Assembly: GCA_025060635.1 (NCBI GenBank)
Contig: JANXBN010000001.1
Coordinates: 496,001 to 560,000, forward strand
Length of the DNA: 64,000 nucleotides
Origin: Candidatus Kryptonium sp.
GTDB taxonomy: Bacteria; Bacteroidota; Ignavibacteria; Kryptoniales; Kryptoniaceae
Reading direction: 5' to 3'
This document shows positions 47,253-55,404 of the stretch, piece after piece. A program made the position numbers and the translations under genes. The notes under the pieces were generated by a model. The model had not been told where the DNA came from. It ran no database searches and worked only from the letters and a program-made list of their open reading frames with translations. Position 1 is the stretch's first letter. Every line of letters begins with the position of its first letter.

Positions 47253-48392
47253 ATGATCATCAAGTCGGAAAAACAGCTCAAGGAGCTGAAAAATTATCAA
47301 CCGAAATCTTGTCTTGTTTCTTCCTTGTATCTCAACACAGACGGAAGCAAGTTTTCTAAAAAAGAAATTGAAGTTATCTTCAAAGACCTCGTAAAGGAAA
47401 AAAAGATTGAAGTAACGGAAGATGTCCTTAATGATATAAAAAAGATGGAACAATATATTTCCCAAAACCTTGACATAGTTAAAACGAAAGGTATCGTTAT
47501 CTTCTCTTGCAGTAAGGAAGATTTCTGGCAGGTTTATGAGTTGAGCGTTTCTCCGCCGAATTTGTTCGTTATTGATAAAACTCCATACATTCGCCCATTG
47601 CTTGTGATAACCTCAAAACTCCGCAAAATTTGCACAACTATATTTGACCACCGAAAAGCTAAAATTTATGAAATCTTTGGAAACGAAATAATTTTAAAAG
47701 AAGAAATCTACGATGAAACTCCGAAAAGAATAAAAGTTGCCGGTTATCACGGCTTTGACGAATCAAGAGTCACAGAATATCAGGAAAACAAAATCATTGA
47801 ACATTTCAAGAAAATTGGCGATAGATTGCTTGAAATTTACCAGAACGAAAAATTTGAATCCCTTTTCATAGGTGCAAAGCAACAAGATGTAAATTTATTT
47901 GTTGAGCAACTCCATCCTTATTTGAAGAAAATTTACGGCGGTTCATTTAATCTTCCCATAGATGCAAAAGAAAGCGATGTGTTGAGAAAAACACTTGAAC
48001 TTGAAATGAAACTTGAAATTGAAAGAGAGAAAAATATAATTGATCAAATCAAAACACATGCTCACTCTAAAACATCGGGAATGGCTGTCATCGGAATTAA
48101 AGATACAATAAGAGCATTGAACGAATCAAATGTAAATAAACTTGTCTTCAACCTTAACTTTTCTTATTCGGGGAAGTATTGTCCATCGTGCAATTATCTT
48201 GCGCTTAAGGAAGATAAATGTCCTAACTGCGGAGTGAATTTCGTGCGCGTTCCGAATATCATTTTCAAGGTCATTGATGTTGCCGTTGAAAAAAATGCCG
48301 AAATTTATCCGATTTTTTACTCTGATGATTTAAATCAAGAGGGAATTGGAGCGATCTTAAGACACAAAGGCATAATGAAAACAACGATTTAA
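47253..48392 (+). CDS. Bacterial eRF1-like (baeRF) protein with zinc ribbon
   Basis: 379 residues. Domain 1 spans about 1-110. A release-factor-like central domain (about 112-245) contains ICTTIFDHRKAKIYEIFGNE, and an L7Ae-like third domain (about 246-379) has GIKDTIRALNESNVNKLVFN. A zinc ribbon in the third domain uses C310, C313, C323 and C326, as in archaeal/eukaryotic aRF1. At the site of the peptidyl-tRNA-hydrolysing GGQ loop I read GYHGFDESRVTEYQENK, not GGQ. It fits the bacterial archaeo-eukaryotic release factor superfamily, related to Vms1/ANKZF1; a role in ribosome rescue is inferred. AGGAGG precedes the ATG. Confidence 0.8.
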   Translation: MIIKSEKQLKELKNYQPKSCLVSSLYLNTDGSKFSKKEIEVIFKDLVKEKKIEVTEDVLNDIKKMEQYISQNLDIVKTKGIVIFSCSKEDFWQVYELSVSPPNLFVIDKTPYIRPLLVITSKLRKICTTIFDHRKAKIYEIFGNEIILKEEIYDETPKRIKVAGYHGFDESRVTEYQENKIIEHFKKIGDRLLEIYQNEKFESLFIGAKQQDVNLFVEQLHPYLKKIYGGSFNLPIDAKESDVLRKTLELEMKLEIEREKNIIDQIKTHAHSKTSGMAVIGIKDTIRALNESNVNKLVFNLNFSYSGKYCPSCNYLALKEDKCPNCGVNFVRVPNIIFKVIDVAVEKNAEIYPIFYSDDLNQEGIGAILRHKGIMKTTI

Positions 48393-48412
48393 AAATAAGG
48401 AGAAAAATCGCT

Positions 48413-50383
48413 TTGAGGATAAAATGTGTAATTTTTGATCTTGATGGGACGATTGCGCAGACGAATGAATTGATCTTTGAAACATTTAATTATATTGCTC
48501 AGAAATACACAGGCAGAAAATTTTCCAACGAAGAAATACCATCGCTCTTTTTCGGTCCACCAGAGGAGGCGGGAATAAGAAAATTGCTTCAACTTTTCTC
48601 AAACGATGAGAAAATTATTCAAAATCTTGATTTTTACACTAAATCGGCTGTAAATGAGTTTTACTCATACTACGAGAGAAACCATCATAAGGCAAAGGTT
48701 TACACTGGAATATTTGATCTACTTTCGTTTTTGAAAGAAAAAGGGATTAAACTTGCTATCTTCACAGGAAAAGGCAGAGTAACAACTTCAATTACTTTAA
48801 AAAATCTTGGACTTGAAAAATTTTTTGATATCGTTATAACAGGTGATGATGTGGTTCAACATAAACCATCTGGTGAAGGGATCGGGAAAATTCTTGACGC
48901 TTTTGATCTAAAGCCAGATGAAGCAATACTTGTCGGTGATGCAGTAAGCGATGTAAAAGCAGGAAAAGAAGTCGGGGTTAAAATTATATCTGCGCTTTGG
49001 GATTCATACGGGAAAGATAAAGTTCTTGATTTGAAGCCGGACTTCATCGTTTATTCAATTGACGAGCTTAAAAATTTGCTTTATGAATTAATCTCAAATA
49101 CCGAAGGAAAGAAAAGCAGAATGAGCTCTTTGCTACTTTCCTTTTTACTGCTCTTTAATTTTTTATTTCCACAAAGTGATCTTGAAATCAAAGGTTTGCG
49201 TGTTTACAGCTATGAAAGCGAGCTTTATCCGCCGATCATAATTAGATATGATACACTTTGGAACGGAGAGCCGAACACAGCGAATGATTACATTGTGATT
49301 GAGTTTGATGTCAAAAGCGCAACTTTGCCGAACCTCGGGATTCGTTTTTATCATTGTGATAGAAATTGGAGAAGGACGGAAAATATATTTGTTCAAAGTT
49401 TTTTCCACAGCAAAACTCTTTATCTAAACTATACGACCGCCGACAAGGGAATAAGAGGTTATAATTTTCATTTCAAAAATATCTTTCCAGATCCCGATGG
49501 AATCGTGCGATTTCCTTATTCCGGAAACTATATTTTTGAGATTTACAATGTTAAAGCAGATACGATTATTTATGCTATCGGAAGATTCGTAGTCGTTGAT
49601 AAACTAACGGAGGTAAAAGCAATCTTGAACAAAGCTTTGCTTGGTGAGAAAGCTGATTTTAGAAATTATGTCAATCAAATTGATATTGAAGTTGAGGTGC
49701 CTGATTCGTTGAATTGGTATTATATCACGACCGTGGATGTTTATGAAAATTGGAAAATCTTTTATCCATACCGGATTGATTTCGGGGAACGGAAAAGATA
49801 CACTTATGTAAGTGGCTTTCCAGCGCAAACGAGAATTTTTAAAATATGGAACATCTATCCACTTAACGAATACAGACAAATTGATTTGAGAAATGAAAAA
49901 ATTTATCCGAATGCTTTGCCCGTAATACCGATTGGTGGAGTTGACAGAGTACGGAAATTTTTGCAGGGCGAACCAGATATGGACGGAGCTTGCAGAATTG
50001 TGCCCGAGGGAATGTATTCAGAATATCTTGATGTGCTCTTCCGACTTGAAATTGATCGTGAAACGATCCAAAAAATTAAAGGTGATATCTATATCGTTGG
50101 TGCTTTCAATAATTGGAAACCTGAAAAAGACGATGTTTTGAAATATGATCCAACGAGAAATTATTTCTTCGTTAGGAAATGGCTAAAGCGTGGAATCTAC
50201 GATTACCAGTATGTTGTTGGATATTATGATTATAGCAGAAATGAGGTTGTTGTGATTGATTGGATTGAACTTGAAGGGAATAGCTGGCAAACAAGCAATT
50301 CTTATTATATTGTCGTCTATTACAGAGATCCACAATTTGGTGGTTTTGACAGAATAATTGGATTTACAAAAATTAAAGGGTAG
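48413..50383 (+). CDS. HAD phosphatase fused to T9SS plug-like (DUF5103) domain
   Basis: 656 residues in one open frame. Residues 1-225 are a complete HAD hydrolase of the phosphoglycolate phosphatase type (FDLDGT at 7-12, IFTGKGR, VGDAVSDVKAG). At residue 237 a new signal-peptide-like sequence starts (MSSLLLSFLLLFNFLFPQS), followed by a DUF5103/T9SS-plug-type beta-rich region (LYPPIIIRYDTLWNGE, IRFYHCDRNWRRTENIFVQS) to the end. The TTG start at 48413 has AGGAG 10 nt upstream. ATG 49121 (residue 237) could be a second start with AAGGAAAG upstream, giving a free exported 420-residue plug protein. Confidence 0.82.
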   Translation: MRIKCVIFDLDGTIAQTNELIFETFNYIAQKYTGRKFSNEEIPSLFFGPPEEAGIRKLLQLFSNDEKIIQNLDFYTKSAVNEFYSYYERNHHKAKVYTGIFDLLSFLKEKGIKLAIFTGKGRVTTSITLKNLGLEKFFDIVITGDDVVQHKPSGEGIGKILDAFDLKPDEAILVGDAVSDVKAGKEVGVKIISALWDSYGKDKVLDLKPDFIVYSIDELKNLLYELISNTEGKKSRMSSLLLSFLLLFNFLFPQSDLEIKGLRVYSYESELYPPIIIRYDTLWNGEPNTANDYIVIEFDVKSATLPNLGIRFYHCDRNWRRTENIFVQSFFHSKTLYLNYTTADKGIRGYNFHFKNIFPDPDGIVRFPYSGNYIFEIYNVKADTIIYAIGRFVVVDKLTEVKAILNKALLGEKADFRNYVNQIDIEVEVPDSLNWYYITTVDVYENWKIFYPYRIDFGERKRYTYVSGFPAQTRIFKIWNIYPLNEYRQIDLRNEKIYPNALPVIPIGGVDRVRKFLQGEPDMDGACRIVPEGMYSEYLDVLFRLEIDRETIQKIKGDIYIVGAFNNWKPEKDDVLKYDPTRNYFFVRKWLKRGIYDYQYVVGYYDYSRNEVVVIDWIELEGNSWQTSNSYYIVVYYRDPQFGGFDRIIGFTKIKG

Positions 50384-50389
50384 AAATTT

Positions 50390-51421
50390 ATGGAGAAAGT
50401 TGCCATCGGAGTTATTGGGGTCGGTTACCTCGGCAGCATTCACGCAAAAATTCTTACAAAAATTCCAACTGCAAATTTCGTCGGCGTCTACGACATAAAC
50501 GAGCAAAGAGCAAAACAGATTGCTAAAGATAACAATGTTAAAATGTTCTCAACACTTGATGAACTGCTTGATGAAGTTAAAGCAGTTGTTATAGCCACAC
50601 CCACAACAACTCACCGAGAAATTGCTATTCATTGTTTGAAGCGTGGGATTCACACATTTATTGAAAAGCCGATAACAGATGATATTGATGGAGCTGATGA
50701 AATCATAAGAATTGCTCGTGAGAAAAATTTAAAAGTTCAAGTTGGACATGTAGAGCGATTTAATCCCGCTTTGCTTTCTCTATCAAATTATAAGATTAGA
50801 CCTGTCTTCATTGAGACGCATCGCCTTGCGCAGTTTAAGCCCAGAGGAATAGATGTCGCAGTGATACTTGATTTGATGATTCACGACATTGATATAATTT
50901 TAAATCTCGTAAAAAGTGAAATTGATGAGATAAGAGCAAGCGGTGTCGCAGTGATTTCTGATTCAATTGATATTGCAAACGCAAGGATACAATTTAAGAA
51001 CGGATGCGTCGCAAATGTCACGGCAAGTAGGATTTCAAGAAAGAACGAAAGAAAGATGCGAATCTTTCAAAAAGACGCCTACATATCAATTGATTTTTTA
51101 CAGGGAATAACCGAGATATTTCGCCTCGTGGACAATGGGGAAAATAAAGATAACGCTGAAGATATAAAACCGACAGTTCTACTTGGTAGAATTGAAGAGA
51201 GCACGAAAAAACGAAAAATTATTTATGAACAGCCAGAGATAAAAAACATCAATCCAATTGAAGAAGAACTTATCGCATTTATTGATTCAATAATTCACGA
51301 TAAACCGACACCAGTTGGAGCTGAAGAGGGAAAACTTTCGCTTGAAGTTGCGTTTAAAATTATTGAGGAAATTGAAAGACAGCAAAAAATCGTTAAGGAA
51401 AAGATGTCGCTTGATTTTTGA
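50390..51421 (+). CDS. Gfo/Idh/MocA-family NAD(P)-dependent oxidoreductase
   Basis: 343 residues. N-terminal Rossmann domain with GVIGVGYLGSIHAKIL, and the family EKP motif in HTFIEKPITDD. The C-terminal alpha/beta substrate domain includes QVGHVERFNPAL and DLMIHDIDIIL, where the histidine is the likely catalytic one. Substrates are usually sugars or inositols; UDP-sugar work for cell-surface glycans is common in this phylum but not shown here. It starts 7 nt after the HAD-plug gene. Confidence 0.92.
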   Translation: MEKVAIGVIGVGYLGSIHAKILTKIPTANFVGVYDINEQRAKQIAKDNNVKMFSTLDELLDEVKAVVIATPTTTHREIAIHCLKRGIHTFIEKPITDDIDGADEIIRIAREKNLKVQVGHVERFNPALLSLSNYKIRPVFIETHRLAQFKPRGIDVAVILDLMIHDIDIILNLVKSEIDEIRASGVAVISDSIDIANARIQFKNGCVANVTASRISRKNERKMRIFQKDAYISIDFLQGITEIFRLVDNGENKDNAEDIKPTVLLGRIEESTKKRKIIYEQPEIKNINPIEEELIAFIDSIIHDKPTPVGAEEGKLSLEVAFKIIEEIERQQKIVKEKMSLDF

Positions 51422-51459
51422 ACATATGAATTGAAAACAAAATTCCGATGCATTAAAAA

Positions 51460-52947
51460 ATGAAAACATTCAATGAGATAGTTGAAATAAACGACGAAAT
51501 AGTGAGGATAGTCGGGAAAATCGCTGACGAAAATAATTACGAAGCATATGTAGTTGGTGGTTATGTGCGTGACCTTTTGCTTGGCAAAGAAGTTAAAGAT
51601 GTTGACTTTCTTGTGATAGGTCAAGGAATAAAGTTTGCAAGAATTGTCGCTAAGTATTTTAAGAAAAGAATTACAGTTTACGAACAATTTAGAACCGCGA
51701 TGATTTCGCTTGAGGACCGAAAGATTGAATTTGTTGGAGCGAGGAAGGAGAGCTATAGAAGGGATTCGCGAAAGCCAGTAGTTGAAGATGGAACGCTTGA
51801 AGACGATCTCGCAAGAAGGGATTTCACAATTAACGCAATTGCAATTTCAATAAATGAAAAAACATTTGGAAAAGTCATAGATCCGTTTGATGGTAGAAAA
51901 GATTTAATAGATGGAATAATAAGAACACCGCTTGATCCTGAAAAAACATTTGACGATGACCCGTTGCGAATGATGAGAGCTATAAGGTTCGCTTGTCAAC
52001 TTGAGTTTAAAATTGAAGAAAGGACACTTGAGGCGATAAAGAAGATGAGGGAACGCATAAGTATAGTTTCACAGGAAAGGATCACGGATGAATTTTTAAA
52101 AATAATGCAATCGCCGAAGCCATCCATAGGTTTGAAACTACTGCAAGAAACGGGTATTATGCATATCATTTTGCCAGAGGTAGCAGAGCTTGAAGGAACG
52201 GAGCAAAGGACAAACAACGAGGACGATAACACTGCTAAATATCATCACAAAGATGTCTTTCAGCATACTTGCCAAGTCGTTGATAATCTTGCAAAGGTGA
52301 CGGATAATGTTTGGCTTAGGCTTGCTGGTTTATTTCACGATATAGCAAAGCCTAAAACGAAAGCATTTAAAGAAGGTGTTGGATGGACATTTTATGGACA
52401 TGATGTACTTGGCGCTAAGATGGTTCGCTCAATTTTCCGAAGAATGAAACTTCCGATTGATAAATCAAAATATGTTGAAAAACTTGTGCGCCTCCATCTT
52501 CGTCCAATGTTTTTGGTTGATGAAAGTGTAACCGATTCAGCAATACGAAGGCTGATCGTTCAAGCAGGTGAGGATTTGGATGATTTGATAAAGCTTTGTA
52601 GAGCAGATATAACGACCAGAAACCCAAAACTTGTTGCTGAATATTCAAGAAATTACGACATAGTCGTTCAAAAAATTAAAGAAGTTGAAGAGAAAGATAG
52701 ATTACGAGCGTTTAAATCACCAGTAGATGGAAATGAAATAATGCAGGCGCTTGGCTTGAATCCTGGGCCCCTTGTTGGTCGTCTAAAAAAAGCGATAGAA
52801 GAAGCCATACTTGAAGGCTTGATCCCAAATGAACATGATGCAGCGTTTGATTACCTTATGAAAATAAAAGATAAAATCATTGCCGAATATGAAAGCGAAA
52901 AAAATAAAAATAGGAAGCAAAGTGAGCAAGAAACGCATATTGATTGA
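51460..52947 (+). CDS. cca: CCA tRNA nucleotidyltransferase with HD domain
   Basis: Adds or repairs the 3' CCA of tRNA; 495 residues. The class II head shows VVGGYVRDLLLG and the metal-binding VDFLV (DxD-type), then RRDFTINAIAI and the DDPLRMMRAIRFA helix. An HD phosphohydrolase domain follows (LAGLFHDIAKP). It fits the tRNA-Lys gene in this window, which does not encode CCA. The 3' end overlaps the next gene by 26 nt or more. Confidence 0.95.
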   Translation: MKTFNEIVEINDEIVRIVGKIADENNYEAYVVGGYVRDLLLGKEVKDVDFLVIGQGIKFARIVAKYFKKRITVYEQFRTAMISLEDRKIEFVGARKESYRRDSRKPVVEDGTLEDDLARRDFTINAIAISINEKTFGKVIDPFDGRKDLIDGIIRTPLDPEKTFDDDPLRMMRAIRFACQLEFKIEERTLEAIKKMRERISIVSQERITDEFLKIMQSPKPSIGLKLLQETGIMHIILPEVAELEGTEQRTNNEDDNTAKYHHKDVFQHTCQVVDNLAKVTDNVWLRLAGLFHDIAKPKTKAFKEGVGWTFYGHDVLGAKMVRSIFRRMKLPIDKSKYVEKLVRLHLRPMFLVDESVTDSAIRRLIVQAGEDLDDLIKLCRADITTRNPKLVAEYSRNYDIVVQKIKEVEEKDRLRAFKSPVDGNEIMQALGLNPGPLVGRLKKAIEEAILEGLIPNEHDAAFDYLMKIKDKIIAEYESEKNKNRKQSEQETHID

Positions 52948-55387
52948 TCTCGTTTTAATTTTTTTTGTTTTAGCCCTAAGTGATATTTCTATGGGACATA
53001 ACTCTCAAAATAAAACGGCTGTAGCTGTAAAAGTTGAAGGCGGAATAAAAATTGATGGCGTGCTTTCAGAAGCAGCGTGGGGAAAAGCAATCTCTGTTTC
53101 TGACTTTATTCAACTTGATCCATATGAAGGTGAAAGCCCAACCGAAAGAACAGAAGTTAAAATCTTGTATGATGATAGAGCGATCTATTTTGGCTTCATC
53201 CTTTATGATTCTGAACCTTCCAAGATAACCGCACGATTGACGAGAAGAGATAGGGAGATTGAATCAGATAAAATCAACATAATACTTGACACATTCCACG
53301 ATCACAAAACCGCTTATTTCTTTTCTGTTAATTCAGCTGGTGTGAAGGTAGATGGCATTATCACAGGCGATGGATCAAGGTTTGACAATGAATGGGATGG
53401 GATATGGGAAGCAGAAGTACAAATAAACGAAAATGGCTGGATATGCGAGGTTGAAATTCCATTTGCGACTTTGAGATTTGCTGCTGATAGAGAATGGGGA
53501 ATCAATTTTGAAAGATACATAAGCAGGAAAAAGGAACTTGTTCAATGGGCTTTGATATCCAAGAGGGAAACTGGTAGAGTCTCAAGGATTGGGCATCTTG
53601 TTGGGCTAAATCAAATTGGCTCACCCAAAGGCATAGAAATTTATCCATACGCTGCTTCAAAACTTGTCTTTTCCCCTGAATCTGAATTAAACTCTAAAAC
53701 GAGAGATTTTAGGCTTGATGTTGGACTTGATTTAAGATATAAAATTACAAATGATTTTGTTTTGAACGCGACTTTTAATCCCGATTTTAGCCAAGTTGAA
53801 GCTGATCAAGTCGTTTTAAACCTCACAACTTATGAGACATTTTACCCTGAGAAAAGACAATTTTTCACCGATGGCTCTCAATTCTTTAGCTTTGGTGCAC
53901 CTGGTGGCAGAGGTGGCGGTAGAAGATTTGCAGGTATGCAGATTTTCTACTCGCGAAGAATAGGTAAAAGGCCATCCGGATATCCAAATGTCCCAGAAGG
54001 TGGAAGAATTGTTTATTACCCTGAAAGAACAAAGATCCTCAGTGCTATAAAATTAACAGGAAAGTCGCAGAATGGAATTTCGCTTGGATTCATAAACGCT
54101 TTGACAAGCCCAGAAAAAGCAATAGTAAGCGACTCGCTTGGGCGTGAATTCAAGGTCCGAGTTGAACCACTTGCAAATTACGCTGTTTTGCGCCTTCAGA
54201 AGGATATATTGAGAAACTCCATGATCGGAATGATATTAACAAATGTTTCAAGGGATGGAACGATCCCAGCTTTAACTGGTGGCTTTGATTGGGGATTGAG
54301 ATTTTTGAATAACACATATGCCTTTGAGGGCTTCCTTGCATTTTCAAAAACATCAAGAAATCAAGGAAAACCAGCAACTTCCGGTAGAATTTCAATTGCA
54401 AAAATTGCCGGAGAAAATTTCCTTTATTCAACAAACTATGATTATACCGCGAAAGGATTTTACATAAACGATGTCGGATTTTTCACAAGGGATAATGATC
54501 ATGGAGGTTCAACAGAGTTAAGATTTAAGCAAGATATCAAACCTTTCTGGATAATAAGAAGATACTATGCGGGCATTAGGTATAATTATAGATGGAATTT
54601 TGACCGAGCAATGATCATGCGTGGGATCGGATTTGACCAAACTATAGAGTTTCTGAACTATTGGGGATTTTCAATTTTTGGCTTTTATAGCCCTTGGAAA
54701 GTTTATGATGATAGGGAAACAAGGGGAAATGGACTTTATCTTGGCCGAGAAAGATATGTCGTTAATTTTTCTGTGCGCAGTGATTCAAGAAAGAACATAG
54801 TTGTTGATTTTGAATATGGATTTGGAGAATGGGGATTCTTAGATAAAGAAGATGTGAGAAGATGGCAGGATAGATACGAAGTAAGTGTCACGCTAAGACC
54901 AGCGGATTGGATAGATTTTCAAATAGAAAACCAATTGAGATTTGTCAGGAACGAAGAGGCGTGGGTTGAAAATATAAGCGTTGCCGGCAAAAGGTTAAGT
55001 ATCTTCGCCGACAGATCAACCGATGAATTTGATCTTACTTTGAGAGGAACCGTTACATTTACACGGGACTTAACATTTCAAATTTATGCTCAAACATTTA
55101 TTGCGAAAGGACACTATAAGAACTTTAAAGTTTTACAAACACCAGAAATCCTTGTTCCATACAACTATACCAAAAACCCAGATTTCAACACACAATCTTT
55201 TAATTTGAATTTCATACTCCGTTGGGAATATAAAGCAGGAAGCGTTCTTTATTTCGTCATCACTCAATCACGAAATGGCAGGGATGGAGATTATTTCAGA
55301 AGCCTTCATAGAGATATTATGCAAACTTTCAAAACGCCCGCTGTCAGCGGAGTTTATCTTAAGTTAACTCACGGGCTAATAATCTAA
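52922..55387 (+). CDS. DUF5916 outer-membrane protein with CBM9-like N-terminal domain
   Basis: 821 residues from GTG 52922, which has AGGAAG upstream; ATG 52889 would add 11 basic residues. A signal peptide or anchor (residues 4-23) precedes a CBM9-like beta-sandwich (about 35-215, with GVLSEAAWGKA and TERTEVKILYDDRAIYFGF). The DUF5916 region with many barrel-type strands follows (FNPDFSQVEADQVVLNLTTY, PEKRQFFTDGSQFFSFG). The family is typical of Bacteroidota-group genomes and often sits beside peptidases, as here. Function unknown; a polymer-binding or uptake role is inferred. Confidence 0.85.
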   Translation: MSKKRILIDLVLIFFVLALSDISMGHNSQNKTAVAVKVEGGIKIDGVLSEAAWGKAISVSDFIQLDPYEGESPTERTEVKILYDDRAIYFGFILYDSEPSKITARLTRRDREIESDKINIILDTFHDHKTAYFFSVNSAGVKVDGIITGDGSRFDNEWDGIWEAEVQINENGWICEVEIPFATLRFAADREWGINFERYISRKKELVQWALISKRETGRVSRIGHLVGLNQIGSPKGIEIYPYAASKLVFSPESELNSKTRDFRLDVGLDLRYKITNDFVLNATFNPDFSQVEADQVVLNLTTYETFYPEKRQFFTDGSQFFSFGAPGGRGGGRRFAGMQIFYSRRIGKRPSGYPNVPEGGRIVYYPERTKILSAIKLTGKSQNGISLGFINALTSPEKAIVSDSLGREFKVRVEPLANYAVLRLQKDILRNSMIGMILTNVSRDGTIPALTGGFDWGLRFLNNTYAFEGFLAFSKTSRNQGKPATSGRISIAKIAGENFLYSTNYDYTAKGFYINDVGFFTRDNDHGGSTELRFKQDIKPFWIIRRYYAGIRYNYRWNFDRAMIMRGIGFDQTIEFLNYWGFSIFGFYSPWKVYDDRETRGNGLYLGRERYVVNFSVRSDSRKNIVVDFEYGFGEWGFLDKEDVRRWQDRYEVSVTLRPADWIDFQIENQLRFVRNEEAWVENISVAGKRLSIFADRSTDEFDLTLRGTVTFTRDLTFQIYAQTFIAKGHYKNFKVLQTPEILVPYNYTKNPDFNTQSFNLNFILRWEYKAGSVLYFVITQSRNGRDGDYFRSLHRDIMQTFKTPAVSGVYLKLTHGLII

Positions 55388-55404
55388 AAAATGGAGGTGA
55401 AATA

